From Ascidiaceihabitans sp. (GTDB lineage: Bacteria; Pseudomonadota; Alphaproteobacteria; Rhodobacterales; Rhodobacteraceae), in contig JAOKHV010000010.1 in NCBI GenBank assembly GCA_028248455.1, positions 1 through 58,780 of the forward strand: a DNA stretch of 58,780 bases, written 5' to 3'. A program made the translations under genes and the position numbers. The notes beneath the pieces are model-generated. The model was not told where the DNA came from. It saw only the letters and a program-made list of their open reading frames with translations, and made no database searches. The stretch's first letter is position 1; each line of letters begins with the position of its first letter. This document shows positions 26,503 to 36,080 of the stretch, one piece after another.

Positions 26503-26997
26503 GTGGTACGTAATTTTCTGGTTTGTCTTACTATCTCTCTGGGGCTTCAGCATGACTTTGGAGATGTCGAGCATAAACCGTTGGAAGAGGATAGACTTGT
26601 ATGCTCTTTTGATGAAAATTTCTGTGTCCCATTTTTTGGCTGCTTGGAGAAAATAGGCGAGTTTTACAGTGGGCATAGTTTAGGTCGCTGCACTTGGCCA
26701 ATATTCGCAAGATCAAGTTCTGGTATAACATGCGAGGGTTGGTGCTGGCGCAATGTACTTGGTTTGGGCTGCGCCAAGTTTAGTTGTGAGGATGGAACGA
26801 CTGGAACGGCCACTTATTCATATTTCGACTCTAAACCGGGAACAGCGACAGGATCGGGTCGGACAGCCAAACGGGAACTTTTGCGGTTTTGGGCTGGCCA
26901 CAACGTCAAAAAATATCTTTCCGTTCAGGAAGAAGAAGCGAAAAAGATAGCGTCTTGTGTGGCTGACGGTCTGAACGCGAGTGGTTTATTAGTCTGA
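26503..26997 (+). CDS. Cys-rich, probably exported protein of unknown function
   Basis: The 164-aa frame starts at a GTG with GAGG seven bases upstream. The N-terminus (VRNFLVCLTISLGLQ) could be a weak signal peptide. Ten Cys residues are spread over the first 100 and last 15 positions, a number that suggests disulfides in an exported protein. The C-terminal half has a Thr/Gly/Ser stretch (DGTTGTATYSYFDSKPG) and a final charged helix (SVQEEEAKKIASCVADGL). It lies between polA and the zf-CHCC gene and converges with the latter. I do not recognise a family, and it may be lineage-specific. Confidence 0.5.
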   Translation: MVRNFLVCLTISLGLQHDFGDVEHKPLEEDRLVCSFDENFCVPFFGCLEKIGEFYSGHSLGRCTWPIFARSSSGITCEGWCWRNVLGLGCAKFSCEDGTTGTATYSYFDSKPGTATGSGRTAKRELLRFWAGHNVKKYLSVQEEEAKKIASCVADGLNASGLLV

Positions 26998-27002
26998 AAC
27001 GA

Positions 27003-27176
27003 TCAGACTTTGCCTTCAAATTCTGTTTGGATGTATTTGCAGTCGCAATATGGGCATTCTACCCAGCCAAGATCCGTAGGAATTTGCAGCCAAACACGTG
27101 GATGGCCCAATGCGCCTTCGCCGCCATCGCAGGCAATACGGAATTTTTCGACGATTTGAATTTCGGGTGCTTGCAT
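27003..27176 (-). CDS. zf-CHCC zinc-finger protein (NDUFS6-like)
   Basis: The 57-aa protein has the zf-CHCC pattern: ACDGGEGALGHPRVWLQI (Cys and His ligands) and WVECPYCDCKYI (two more Cys). The same domain forms the C-terminus of the mitochondrial complex I subunit NDUFS6, and alphaproteobacteria have free-standing copies. The ATG at 27176, with AAGGACC upstream, is taken over a TTG at 27200. Its stop faces the stop of the Cys-rich gene six bases away. Confidence 0.88.
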   Translation of the reverse strand: MQAPEIQIVEKFRIACDGGEGALGHPRVWLQIPTDLGWVECPYCDCKYIQTEFEGKV

Positions 27177-27399
27177 TGATACAGGTCCTTGGGCTGGCAA
27201 ATCTGGTGCATTGGTTATGGAGCAATAGGTGCCTTTTTTGCAAGTGGATTACGTGTTCAACTGCAGGGCCAGGTCTTGAAGGTGAATTACCGTCTTTTGC
27301 GCGAGGTTTAAGCAACATTAAGCCAGTGAATTCTAACGGCTTCACCCTGAGGTCGAGACAGAGTAAAAGACCGCAAAACACCTAAGAGGCTAATTCGCT

Positions 27400-28917
27400 A
27401 TGCAACCTGTCAAACCTGTCGTTCTTTGTATTCTTGATGGATGGGGTTTGCGCGCCGATACGGTTGGCAACGCACCTGCTTTGGCGAACACGCCGACAAT
27501 GGATCGTATTATGGCGACCTGTCCGAATGATACGTTGATCACTTATGGCCCGGATGTTGGGTTGCCAAAAGGGCAGATGGGCAATTCTGAAGTCGGACAT
27601 ACGAATATTGGTGCGGGCCGTGTTGTTGCAATGGATCTGGGCCAGATTGATTTGGCGATCGAAGACGGTAGCTTTTTCACCAATGTGATACTGGGTAAGT
27701 TTATTGCGGATATCAAGGCGACGGGTGGTACGGCGCACCTAATGGGTTTGCTATCTGATGGCGGTGTTCATGGTCATGTTGTGCATATGATTGCTGCGGC
27801 CAAAGCTTGTCGTGATGCGGGTTTGCCTGTTTTGATCCACACCCTTGGCGATGGGCGCGATGTGGCACCGCAATCTGTTGATGGCTATTTGGATACGCTA
27901 TTGGCTGCGTTACCAGAGGGCGTTGATATCGCGACGCTGACGGGCCGCTATTTTGCTATGGATCGCGACAATCGTTGGGAGCGTGTGCAGACAGGTTTTG
28001 ATGCTATCGTTCATGGTAAAGGCCTAAAAGCAGCGGATGCGAAGGCCGCGATTTCTGAGAGCTATGCACGTGGCGAAACGGATGAATTTATTCCTGCCAC
28101 TGTTCTAGGTAATTATGCGGGTGCCAAAGATGGCGACGGGTTGTTCTGTTTAAACTTCCGCGCAGACCGTGCCCGTGAAATTATGGCTGCGATTGGTCAA
28201 TCTGACTTTGATGCCTTTGACACTGGGTCCCGTCCAAAGTGGGCTGGCCTGTTGGGTATGGCACCTTATTCAGAAGCGCATAATACCTATTTAGACACTG
28301 TTTATCCCAAAGCAGATATCGTGAACACATTAGGTGCATGGGTTGCGTCCAAAGGTAAAACACAGTTTCGTTTGGCGGAAACAGAGAAGTATCCACATGT
28401 CACGTTTTTCCTAAATGGTGGTGTTGAGACACCTGCAGAGAACGAAGATCGTTTCATGCCAATGTCGCCGAAGGTGGCGACATATGACCTGCAGCCCGAG
28501 ATGTCCTGCCCCGAGGTGACAGAGCAATTCGTTGCAGCGATTCATAAGGGTTATGATTTGATCGTAACCAACTATGCGAACCCTGATATGGTTGGGCATA
28601 CTGGAGATATCGATGCAGGGATTGCAGCGTGTGAAGCGGTGGATGCTGGTTTGGCCAAGGTCATTGAAGCGCTTGAGCAAGTAGGCGGTACGATGATTTT
28701 AACGGCGGATCACGGTAATTGTGAAACGATGATTGATCCAGGAACAGGCGGCCCCCACACTGCGCATACCGTTAACCCTGTGCCTGTCGCGCTGGTTGGT
28801 GGGCCTGAGGGTGCAAATCTTAGTGGAGGTCGCCTTGCGGATTTGGCACCCACGCTTCTGTATCTGATGGGTATCGAAACGCCGTCTGAGATGACTGGTA
28901 AAAATCTAATCGGATGA
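27400..28917 (+). CDS. gpmI: 2,3-bisphosphoglycerate-independent phosphoglycerate mutase
   Basis: The 505-aa glycolytic enzyme interconverts 3- and 2-phosphoglycerate using two metal ions. It belongs to the alkaline phosphatase superfamily: the metal-binding Asp is in LCILDGWGLR (residue 13), the phosphorylated Ser is in GNSEVGHTNIGAGR (Ser63), and the C-terminal metal site includes TADHGNCETM and GGPHTAHT. The length is typical (505-515 aa). The stop overlaps the start of the next gene (ATGA), so it heads the gpmI-envC-ctpA unit that is common in alphaproteobacteria. Confidence 0.96.
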   Translation: MQPVKPVVLCILDGWGLRADTVGNAPALANTPTMDRIMATCPNDTLITYGPDVGLPKGQMGNSEVGHTNIGAGRVVAMDLGQIDLAIEDGSFFTNVILGKFIADIKATGGTAHLMGLLSDGGVHGHVVHMIAAAKACRDAGLPVLIHTLGDGRDVAPQSVDGYLDTLLAALPEGVDIATLTGRYFAMDRDNRWERVQTGFDAIVHGKGLKAADAKAAISESYARGETDEFIPATVLGNYAGAKDGDGLFCLNFRADRAREIMAAIGQSDFDAFDTGSRPKWAGLLGMAPYSEAHNTYLDTVYPKADIVNTLGAWVASKGKTQFRLAETEKYPHVTFFLNGGVETPAENEDRFMPMSPKVATYDLQPEMSCPEVTEQFVAAIHKGYDLIVTNYANPDMVGHTGDIDAGIAACEAVDAGLAKVIEALEQVGGTMILTADHGNCETMIDPGTGGPHTAHTVNPVPVALVGGPEGANLSGGRLADLAPTLLYLMGIETPSEMTGKNLIG

Positions 28918-30056
28918 AAATTTCAACGATCATTCTTGCGCTCTTAATCCCGCATGTTGGCTTTGCCCAAGACGCTGGTGCTGATGCACGTGCGGCGTTG
29001 CATGAGTTGGTCGAGGCGTCGATCAAACTGGATAAAGCAGACAGTGCCAGAGACCGCGTTAAGGCACTGACTGGAACGATCCTTGCATATGAGTCTGGCC
29101 TGACCGCTACACGTGATGGGCTTCGTCGCGCAGTGGTGCGTGAAGAACAACTAAGCCGCAAACTCGAGGCGCGCGATAGTGAAACTGCTGCATTCATTGG
29201 CGTTTTGCAATCACTGGGCGTTGGGCCGTCACCTACGATCTTTTTACATCCACAGGGGCCAACAGGTACGGCACGTGCTGGGATGTTGTTGTCTGAAATG
29301 ATCCCGATATTAAATGCGTGGACAGCACAATTGCGTCAGGAAGTTGAAGAATTGCAAACCCTGCGCCTTCTTCAGCAACAGGCCGCAGATCAGCTTCAGC
29401 TGGGGCTTTCGGAGATTCAAAGGGCTCGTGTTTCGCTGAGTACTGCAATTGCTGAACGCACTGAGCTTCCGCGCCGCTTTACCGAAGACCCTGTGCGCAC
29501 TGCTATCTTGATATCGTCCTCGGAGACCTTGGATGGTTTCGCCAGTGGGCTGTCACAGGTCACTGAGAACGAGACTGCGGGTGATTTGCCATCGCTTGAT
29601 GATCGCATCGGTGGTTTGCAACTACCTGTGAAAGGGTTGATATTGCGCGGAATGAATGAAGCGGATGCGGCGGGCATTAAACGTCCGGGTATTATTTTGG
29701 CCACGCGCCCGGGAGCTCTGGTTAATGCACCAACCGTCGCAACGATCCGGTATGTCGGACCGTTGCTGGATTACGGAAACGTCATGATCCTAGAGCCACA
29801 AACAGACACCTTATTTGTCTTTGCTGGTTTGGATATTACCTTCGGTAAAATGGGGCAAGTCATCAGCGAAGGTACGCCTTTGGGGCTGATGGGGGGGCTG
29901 ATTACGAGTGGGGGCAATGAAAATTCCAACACGGCACTCTCAACTGTTGGTGATGGGGCTGGCAATGGACGTTCAGAAACGCTCTATATAGAAGTAAGAC
30001 AACAAAATGTTCCACAGGACCCCGTATCGTGGTTCCGCACGGATAAGGATGGATGA
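28914..30056 (+). CDS. EnvC-type murein hydrolase activator (degenerate M23 domain)
   Basis: The 380-aa exported protein has a signal peptide (residues 1-18, ending GFA-Q), a long coiled-coil region (about 20-190) and a C-terminal LytM/M23-like domain (about 245-375). The zinc ligands of active M23 peptidases are missing: the usual HxH strand reads FVFAGLD and the first His/Asp segment reads GIKRPGIILAT. That is expected for EnvC proteins, which activate amidases during cell separation rather than cut peptidoglycan themselves. The start overlaps the gpmI stop, and the next gene, ctpA, follows after three bases. Confidence 0.85.
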   Translation: MKISTIILALLIPHVGFAQDAGADARAALHELVEASIKLDKADSARDRVKALTGTILAYESGLTATRDGLRRAVVREEQLSRKLEARDSETAAFIGVLQSLGVGPSPTIFLHPQGPTGTARAGMLLSEMIPILNAWTAQLRQEVEELQTLRLLQQQAADQLQLGLSEIQRARVSLSTAIAERTELPRRFTEDPVRTAILISSSETLDGFASGLSQVTENETAGDLPSLDDRIGGLQLPVKGLILRGMNEADAAGIKRPGIILATRPGALVNAPTVATIRYVGPLLDYGNVMILEPQTDTLFVFAGLDITFGKMGQVISEGTPLGLMGGLITSGGNENSNTALSTVGDGAGNGRSETLYIEVRQQNVPQDPVSWFRTDKDG

Positions 30057-30059
30057 GAC

Positions 30060-31394
30060 GTGAAAAAGTTCGTTATGGCCGCATTGGGCGGCACAGTGGC
30101 AGGGATAGTCGCGACAACGCAGATTGTTGGACCACTTCTTGCCCAAGAAACCGAAAAACAAGGCAACGTGTACGAGCAGCTTGATCTGTTTGGGGACATC
30201 TTTGAACGGATTCGCTCCCAATATGTTGAAGAGGTGGATACAAGTGATCTGATCGAGGCAGCCATTGATGGAATGCTCACCTCGCTTGATCCACACTCTA
30301 GCTATCTTTCTCCTGATGATGCCTCTGCAATGCGTGTGCAAACGCGTGGTGAATTTGGTGGTTTAGGTATCGAAGTGACGCAGGAAGAGGGCTTTGTAAA
30401 AGTTGTCTCCCCGATGGATGGCACGCCTGCAGATGAAGCAGGGATTTTGGCGGGTGATTTTATCACACACGTTGATGGCGAGTCCGTGTTGGGACTAACC
30501 CTTGATGATGCCGTTGGAAAGATGCGTGGTCCGGTTGGCGCTGAGATTATAATCACGGTTGTGCGTGAGGGCGAAGGTGAACCGTTTGATGTATCCATCA
30601 TCCGTGACACGATTGAGTTGCAGGCGGTGCGGGCCAAAACCGAAGGCGACACAGTTGTTTTGCGGGTCACAACCTTTAACGATAAAACCACTCCGAACCT
30701 GACTGAAAAGTTGGCGGAAGAAGTTGCTGCTCTTGGCGGTATGGATAACGTGAACGGTTTTGTAATCGACCTACGTAATAATCCAGGCGGTTTGTTGACC
30801 CAGGCGATCCGCGTATCTGATGCTTTCTTGGAAGAGGGTGAAATCGTGTCAACTCGTGGCCGCGACCCAGAAGAGGGCGATCGTTTCAATGCGGTGCCAG
30901 GTGATCTGGCTGAGGGCAAACCGATTGTGGTTCTAATCAATGGCGGTTCTGCGTCAGCATCCGAAATTGTCGCAGGTGCGTTGCAAGACCACCGTCGTGC
31001 GATTGTCATTGGGACAAAGAGCTTTGGTAAGGGGTCTGTACAGACCATCATGCCATTGCGCGGCGAAGGTGCGATGCGTTTGACGACTGCGCGCTACTAC
31101 ACGCCGTCAGGTCGTTCGATCCAAGCGCTGGGCGTTTCCCCTGACATCATTGTGGAACAGCCACGTCGTAAGTCAGATAGTGATGAGGTCGAAGAGACAA
31201 GCCGCGGTGGTCGCACTGAGGCTGATTTGCGCGGCAGCTTGAATAACGACAGTTTATCAGAAGATGAAATTCGCCAGATTGAAGCTGATCGTGAAAAAGC
31301 TGAAGCATCAGCTGAATTGCGTGAAGACGATTATCAGTTGGCTTATGCCATCGATATCTTGAAGGGTCTGAGTGCTTTGGCACCAAAAGACTGA
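30060..31394 (+). CDS. ctpA: Carboxyl-terminal processing protease (S41)
   Basis: The 444-aa protein starts with GTG and has an N-terminal signal or membrane anchor (KKFVMAALGGTVAGIVATT), a PDZ domain (about residues 90-170, GGLGIEVTQEEGFVKVVSP) and the S41 peptidase domain. The catalytic Ser lies in INGGSASASEI (about 297-301) and the Lys in SFGKGSVQT (Lys324). The C-terminal tail is acidic and charged. It degrades or trims periplasmic proteins; in related bacteria CtpA controls peptidoglycan hydrolases, which fits its place behind envC. A hairpin with a T-run follows. Confidence 0.94.
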   Translation: MKKFVMAALGGTVAGIVATTQIVGPLLAQETEKQGNVYEQLDLFGDIFERIRSQYVEEVDTSDLIEAAIDGMLTSLDPHSSYLSPDDASAMRVQTRGEFGGLGIEVTQEEGFVKVVSPMDGTPADEAGILAGDFITHVDGESVLGLTLDDAVGKMRGPVGAEIIITVVREGEGEPFDVSIIRDTIELQAVRAKTEGDTVVLRVTTFNDKTTPNLTEKLAEEVAALGGMDNVNGFVIDLRNNPGGLLTQAIRVSDAFLEEGEIVSTRGRDPEEGDRFNAVPGDLAEGKPIVVLINGGSASASEIVAGALQDHRRAIVIGTKSFGKGSVQTIMPLRGEGAMRLTTARYYTPSGRSIQALGVSPDIIVEQPRRKSDSDEVEETSRGGRTEADLRGSLNNDSLSEDEIRQIEADREKAEASAELREDDYQLAYAIDILKGLSALAPKD

Positions 31395-31415
31395 TCCATA
31401 CACTGAACAAAATTG

Positions 31416-31449
31416 AACCACCGGCATAGAAATATGTGGGTGGTTTTTT
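31416..31449 (+). terminator. Intrinsic terminator after ctpA
   Basis: AACCACC (31416-31422) pairs with GGTGGTT (31439-31445) and is followed by a run of T. It lies 22 bases beyond the ctpA stop and ends the gpmI-envC-ctpA transcript. Confidence 0.7.
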
Positions 31450-31530
31450 GGAATTTGAAATGCTGCATCAACGGATGGCTGGGCGCCGCAGCGTTGACCA
31501 TCCTAGCTGTCATCTAAAGAGTTGTGAGTG

Positions 31531-31800
31531 TTAAGACGTTTCCACACAGTGACGGCGGAATGCACGTTTTAACATATCGATTTCAGCACGCGGCAACTCG
31601 ATCTCAACACGCATATCATCACCCAATGCTTCGCCATCGGCAATGGCTTCTTCTGGAATTGGAACCTGCAAGAGCCACAGGTCCTCTTCTTTGTTCAAGT
31701 GAGTGACGCTAAGCTGTGGCTGCCCTGGGTGAGCGTTTGTAATGATACCCTCCCATACGCCGCGACGCATCTTTGTAGGCGTTAGGGTTAAAGTACTCAT
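31531..31800 (-). CDS. Protein of unknown function (89 aa)
   Basis: The start is the ATG at 31800 with TAGGA upstream; an earlier in-frame ATG at 31824 lacks a site. The product MSTLTLTPTKMRRGVWEGII is a small, soluble, mixed alpha/beta protein with acidic middle (PEEAIADGEALGDDMRVEIEL) and a basic C-terminal helix (LKRAFRRHC). The pattern resembles a small beta-barrel followed by a helix, but I do not recognise a family. A short coding-like frame (31809-31925) ends directly before its ribosome-binding site. Confidence 0.6.
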   Translation of the reverse strand: MSTLTLTPTKMRRGVWEGIITNAHPGQPQLSVTHLNKEEDLWLLQVPIPEEAIADGEALGDDMRVEIELPRAEIDMLKRAFRRHCVETS

Positions 31801-31808
31801 ATTTTTTC

Positions 31809-31868
31809 CTACATCGCTGCGCATGGACGGCGCGTGAACGTTAGTTCGCGCAAAGTGACTTCGTTCAT
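31809..31868 (-). CDS. Possible 19-aa upstream ORF or truncated gene end
   Basis: On the minus strand, ATG at 31868 opens MNEVTLRELTFTRRPCAAM and stops at 31809, eight bases before the next start; AAGG lies seven bases upstream of the ATG. The frame extends further upstream without a stop to about 31970 (VEKAWIDLIFEGPE), and that also reads like real protein. It is either a micro-gene coupled to the 89-aa gene or the tail of a decayed one. It overlaps the start of the plus-strand gene at 31941 only in the longer reading. Confidence 0.25.
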   Translation of the reverse strand: MNEVTLRELTFTRRPCAAM

Positions 31869-31940
31869 TTCTGGACCTTCAAAGATCAAATCGATCCAAG
31901 CTTTTTCAACCCGCTTTTCGTTTAGGTTAGGATAGGTCGA

Positions 31941-32279
31941 GTGGTGGAGTTTCAGTTGTCGCGCGTACAACTTCTGGTCATCGTTTCGATCATGGTTGCG
32001 TTGCTTGCGCTGAGTATGTCGCTCATGCTAAAAGCGTTGGCTCTGCTCTTTGAGACGCTAACTGTTAGCAAACCGATCGGTTTATTTAGTGCACTATTTT
32101 CGGCTTCCAACAAATCACATCGAGCTATGGCAGCGAATTTTTGCGTCAGGCTGGATGGTTCGACGCAATATCCTGATGGTGGCACAAGGGTGCCGGCACC
32201 TGAAGCCATCTGTGCGTTGAGCAATGGAACTATAGGTGTCGTTTCTGGCAGCACGTTTTCGCCTTTGCAAAAAGGTTGA
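31941..32279 (+). CDS. Single-pass membrane protein of unknown function (112 aa)
   Basis: The frame starts with GTG (31941) and has one clear membrane helix near the N-terminus (about residues 10-37: LLVIVSIMVALLALSMSLML). A short extracytoplasmic domain follows with two Cys and a Gly/Pro-rich stretch (GSTQYPDGGTRVPAPEAIC). The product looks like an N-terminally anchored periplasmic protein. The opposite strand also has a long frame here, but it lacks a start signal and protein-like character. A perfect 12-bp hairpin follows the stop. No family is recognised. Confidence 0.5.
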   Translation: MVEFQLSRVQLLVIVSIMVALLALSMSLMLKALALLFETLTVSKPIGLFSALFSASNKSHRAMAANFCVRLDGSTQYPDGGTRVPAPEAICALSNGTIGVVSGSTFSPLQKG

Positions 32280-32297
32280 ACGACTGCCCTTTCGCGC

Positions 32298-32341
32298 GGG
32301 CTGACAACGCTACACACGTTGTCAGCCCAAAAAAGGTCTTT
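32298..32341. terminator. Perfect 12-bp hairpin between convergent genes
   Basis: GGGCTGACAACG (32298-32309) pairs perfectly with CGTTGTCAGCCC (32317-32328) around a 7-base loop. An A-run and then TCTTTTT follow on the plus strand. It lies between the 112-aa gene and the ilvD stop (32342), so it may end transcripts from both sides. Confidence 0.65.
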
Positions 32342-34105
32342 TTACAGATCCCAGTATTGATGACGCTCATCCTTAGCACCAGGGTGAGTGACTGCGCCTT
32401 TATATGCTCCACCCACCAACTGCGCGTATTTCCAAAGAGCACCTGCGCCGTAGATGGTGTCGCGTGGACCTGTCCAGTTTGCTTTCCGTTCGGCAAGCTC
32501 GTCGTCGGTCAACGCTACATCGAGTGTACCTTCAATCGCGTTCAGTGTGATGACATCACCGTCTTTAAGCAATGCAATCGGACCACCGTGCGCAGCTTCT
32601 GGGCCAACGTGGCCAACGCAGAAACCGCGTGTCGCGCCACTGAAACGACCATCAGTGATAAGCGCGACTTTCTTGCCCATGCCTTGACCGGACAGTGCTG
32701 CAGTTGTTGCCAACATTTCGCGCATGCCAGGGCCACCAGCTGGACCTTCATTACGAATAACGAAGACATCACCCTCTTCATATGTGCGATTTTGGACTGC
32801 TGCAAACGCGTCTTGCTCACATTCGAATACGCGTGCTGGGCCAGTGAACAACTGATGCTGCGCTTCCATACCCGCTACTTTAACAATCGCGCCTTCAGGG
32901 GCTAGGTTGCCTTTAAGGCCGACGACGCCGCCAGTTTTGGTTAGTGGTGTTTCGACTGAGTAGATGACTTTGCCATCGGCTTGGCGCGTGATTTTGTCCA
33001 GCTCTTCACCCATGGAATTGCCAGTGACTGTCATGCAATCTTGGTGAATCAGGCCTGCTTTGCGCAGCTCATTCATTACAACGGGCACGCCGCCAGCTTC
33101 GTACATGTCTTTTGCAACGTACTGTCCGCCAGGCTTCAGATCGACGAAGTACGGTGTGTCACGGAAGATTTCGCAAACATCATCAAGAAAGAAGTCGATA
33201 CCAGCTTCGTGCGCCATTGCTGGCAAGTGCAAGCCAGCGTTGGTTGATCCACCAGTACAGGCAACAATACGCGCCGCGTTTTCGAGTGCTTTGCGTGTGA
33301 CGATGTCACGTGCGCGGATGTTCTTTTCAATCAAGTTCATGACCGCAGCGCCAGATGCTTGGGCATATTCATCGCGAGAAGTGTAGGGTGCAGGCGCGCC
33401 AGACGAGTTTGGCAATGCAAGGCCGATAGCTTCTGATACACAAGCCATCGTATTGGCTGTGAACTGACCGCCACATGCGCCAGCAGATGGGCATGCTACG
33501 CGCTCAAGTATTTCAAGTGCGGCTTCGGTCATTGTGCCATTTTGAAAGTTACCAACCGCTTCGAACATGTCTTGAACAGTCAGGTCACGGTCTGCGAATT
33601 CTGCAGGTACGTCAGCCCCTTTAGGCGCTTTACCTGGAAGGATGGAGCCACCATACAGGAAAACGGATGGAACGTTCAAACGCAGCATCGCCATCATCAT
33701 GCCCGGTAGGGACTTATCACAACCGGCAAGGCCAACCAAAGCATCATAGCAATGGCCGCGCATTGTAAGTTCAACGGTATCAGCAATCGCTTCGCGCGAT
33801 GCTAAAGAAGAGCGCATGCCCTCGTGGCCCATCGCGATGCCGTCTGTCACGGTGATTGTGGTAAACTCGCGTGGCGTGCCTTGGGCTCCAGAAACGCCAA
33901 CTTTAACAGACTGCGCCTGGCGGTTTAGGGAGATGTTGCAAGGTGCCGCTTCGTTCCAGCAGGTCGCTACGCCGACCAGAGGCTGGTGAATTTCTTCTTC
34001 GGTCATATTCATCGCGTAATAGTAAGAACGGTGCGGTGCGCGCGCTGGTCCTTCTGTAACGTGACGGCTTGGCAGTTTGGATTTGTCGAATTTACCTGCA
34101 GACAT
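32342..34105 (-). CDS. ilvD: Dihydroxy-acid dehydratase
   Basis: The 587-aa enzyme makes the 2-oxo acid precursors of valine, leucine and isoleucine. Cluster-ligand Cys segments are present: [19 protein letters not shown] and [16 protein letters not shown], and the C-terminal part has [21 protein letters not shown], all hallmarks of the IlvD/Edd family. GGGGAGAG lies upstream of the ATG at 34105. It is a single-gene unit between the perfect hairpin and a divergent CPBP protease gene. No leader-peptide attenuator is visible in the 130 bases upstream. Confidence 0.96.
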   Translation of the reverse strand: MSAGKFDKSKLPSRHVTEGPARAPHRSYYYAMNMTEEEIHQPLVGVATCWNEAAPCNISLNRQAQSVKVGVSGAQGTPREFTTITVTDGIAMGHEGMRSSLASREAIADTVELTMRGHCYDALVGLAGCDKSLPGMMMAMLRLNVPSVFLYGGSILPGKAPKGADVPAEFADRDLTVQDMFEAVGNFQNGTMTEAALEILERVACPSAGACGGQFTANTMACVSEAIGLALPNSSGAPAPYTSRDEYAQASGAAVMNLIEKNIRARDIVTRKALENAARIVACTGGSTNAGLHLPAMAHEAGIDFFLDDVCEIFRDTPYFVDLKPGGQYVAKDMYEAGGVPVVMNELRKAGLIHQDCMTVTGNSMGEELDKITRQADGKVIYSVETPLTKTGGVVGLKGNLAPEGAIVKVAGMEAQHQLFTGPARVFECEQDAFAAVQNRTYEEGDVFVIRNEGPAGGPGMREMLATTAALSGQGMGKKVALITDGRFSGATRGFCVGHVGPEAAHGGPIALLKDGDVITLNAIEGTLDVALTDDELAERKANWTGPRDTIYGAGALWKYAQLVGGAYKGAVTHPGAKDERHQYWDL

Positions 34106-34238
34106 AGGTTCTCTCCCCTAAAAAGATGTTTGCACCGGCATACCCAAGGGGCAGCTTCGCTGCAAGCGTCAGATCAACTGTTGACCCTCCTTGTGCGGCT
34201 CGACTAAATTTTAAGGCTAACGCTAAGGATGATTGGCC

Positions 34239-35111
34239 ATGTGGACGTTCGATTACACTGCACACAGGGCTTTTGTTGCGCCAGCGGCGGAAAGATCCCA
34301 AATTTGGCGACTTTTTGTAGGTATAACTTTAATCATCGGTGTCTTTATCGGCGCGGGCTCGTTGATCTATTCGTTCATTTTTGGAGGGTTGTCCCTTCTA
34401 AATATGGACATAGATGTCGCCAATATTCTTTCCCTTTTGTTCAACTTTGGAGCCGTTACTGGTGGTGTCTTTACCGCCGTATTTTTTGTGCACCGTTGCC
34501 GTCCTGATATTGTGTTTGGGCCTCTTCGAAATGCTATAAGCCATTTTATTTTGGTTTCTCTTGGTATTTGTATTCTTTTGGTTGCGCTTGGTGTTTTACC
34601 ACCTTGGGGCTTTGGTGAACCTTTGATTTCAAATCGGTTATTTCTGCCGTGGTTGCTGGTTTTGCCTGTCGCATTGTTCAGTATCCTTATCCAGTCCAGT
34701 GCTGAAGAAATTCTTTTTCGCGGTTATTTGCAGCAACAATTGGGTGCGCGATTTACGTCGCCTTGGATTTGGATGGCGCTGCCATCTGTTCTGTTTGGTT
34801 TGGCGCACTTTGACCCTCAAAGCGCAGGCGAGAACGCATGGATCGTTGTTGCATGGGCAACGTTCTTTGGGGTTGCGATGGCTGATCTCACCGCGCGCGC
34901 AGGAAATTTGGGTCCGGCGATTGCTGTGCATTTTGTAAACAACATCACAGCTCTATTAATTATCGCAGTCCCGGGTGAATTTGGTGCTGCGGCACTTTAT
35001 GTGCTGCCTTTTGATATGACGGATGTCGAAATGATGCGCGCTTGGCTGCCTGTGGATTTTGCCACAACTTTCGCAATGTGGCTGGTTGCGCGACTTATAA
35101 TAAGGCGTTGA
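34239..35111 (+). CDS. CPBP-family intramembrane glutamic protease
   Basis: The 290-aa protein has about eight hydrophobic helices. The CPBP (Rce1-like) motifs are complete: SAEEILFRGYLQQQL (EExxxR), FGLAHF and AIAVHFVNNI with the His and Asn. Members cleave prenylated or bacteriocin precursors or act in self-immunity; the bacterial substrate here is unknown. The ATG at 34239 with AAGGA nine bases upstream is chosen over TTG at 34233. accD follows on the same strand after about 60 bases. Confidence 0.88.
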   Translation: MWTFDYTAHRAFVAPAAERSQIWRLFVGITLIIGVFIGAGSLIYSFIFGGLSLLNMDIDVANILSLLFNFGAVTGGVFTAVFFVHRCRPDIVFGPLRNAISHFILVSLGICILLVALGVLPPWGFGEPLISNRLFLPWLLVLPVALFSILIQSSAEEILFRGYLQQQLGARFTSPWIWMALPSVLFGLAHFDPQSAGENAWIVVAWATFFGVAMADLTARAGNLGPAIAVHFVNNITALLIIAVPGEFGAAALYVLPFDMTDVEMMRAWLPVDFATTFAMWLVARLIIRR

Positions 35112-35171
35112 TTGCATTTATCGCGCTGTCAGATTATCTGGAGGACAACAGACTCCAAAGGGACCAAAGGT

Positions 35172-36080
35172 ATGAACTGGATTTCCAACTACGTCCGGCC
35201 GCGGATTAACTCGATTTTCTCACGTCGCGAAACGCCTGATAACCTTTGGATGAAGTGCAAAGAGTGTGGCACGATGCTGTTTCACCGTGAAGTTTCAGAC
35301 AACCTGAATGTCTGCACCAGCTGTGGGCATCACATGGCGATAACGCCGAGAGATAGATTTATTTCTTTGTTTGATGGCGGCATTTTTACTGAAATAGATG
35401 TGCCAACTCCGATTGATGATCCACTGACTTTCCGCGACCAGAAAAAGTATCCTGACCGCATGAAAGCAGCCCAAAAGGGTACTGGTGAAAAAGATGCGAT
35501 GCTTGTCGCTACTGGTGAAATCGGGCGTACGCCTATTGTTGCTGCCGGGCAGGACTTCTCCTTTATGGGTGGTTCTATGGGCATGTACGTTGGCAACGCT
35601 ATTATCGCGGCTGCTGAAGCTGCAGTTAAAGCTAAATGCCCGTTGATTTTGTTTTCAGCGGCAGGCGGTGCGCGGATGCAGGAAGGTATTTTGTCCCTAA
35701 TGCAAATGCCACGTTCTACTGTAGCAATCCAGATGCTCAAGGAAGCAGGGCTTCCTTATATTGTCGTCCTTACGCACCCAACAACAGGCGGCGTTACTGC
35801 TAGTTACGCAATGTTGGGTGATGTGCATATTGCTGAGCCAAATGCGTTGATCTGCTTTGCTGGTCCACGTGTGATCGAGCAAACAATCCGTGAAAAATTG
35901 CCAGAGGGGTTCCAACGTGCGGAATATCTATTGGATCACGGTATGTTGGATCGCGTGACATCCCGAACTGAGATGCGTGGTGAGTTGATCACGATTGTTC
36001 GGATGCTGATGGGTATGAGCCCAGAGATCAAAGGTGATTTACCTGCACCAGAACCAGAAACAGCTGACGCCAAAAAATGA
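35172..36080 (+). CDS. accD: Acetyl-CoA carboxylase carboxyltransferase beta subunit
   Basis: The 302-aa protein carries the N-terminal Cys4 zinc ribbon ([11 protein letters not shown] then [10 protein letters not shown], about residues 27-52) and the crotonase-like carboxyltransferase domain ([45 protein letters not shown]). With AccA it moves the carboxyl group from biotin to acetyl-CoA in fatty acid synthesis. The ATG at 35172 is the standard N-terminus; an upstream frame to 35112 is rejected. The stop overlaps the folC start (ATGA), the usual accD-folC pairing. Confidence 0.96.
   Translation: MNWISNYVRPRINSIFSRRETPDNLWMKCKECGTMLFHREVSDNLNVCTSCGHHMAITPRDRFISLFDGGIFTEIDVPTPIDDPLTFRDQKKYPDRMKAAQKGTGEKDAMLVATGEIGRTPIVAAGQDFSFMGGSMGMYVGNAIIAAAEAAVKAKCPLILFSAAGGARMQEGILSLMQMPRSTVAIQMLKEAGLPYIVVLTHPTTGGVTASYAMLGDVHIAEPNALICFAGPRVIEQTIREKLPEGFQRAEYLLDHGMLDRVTSRTEMRGELITIVRMLMGMSPEIKGDLPAPEPETADAKK

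Noticed and set aside
28914-30056. Loss of zinc ligands in the EnvC-like M23 domain as a defect
   Set aside because: EnvC proteins normally lack these ligands because they activate amidases, so this is not a sign of decay.
30302-31051. 249-aa minus-strand frame opposite ctpA
   Set aside because: Ser/Pro/Thr-rich antisense shadow of a conserved protease gene.
31952-32317. Long minus-strand frame opposite the 112-aa membrane protein
   Set aside because: It has no plausible start site and no recognisable domain, and the plus strand encodes a clear membrane helix with a following hairpin.
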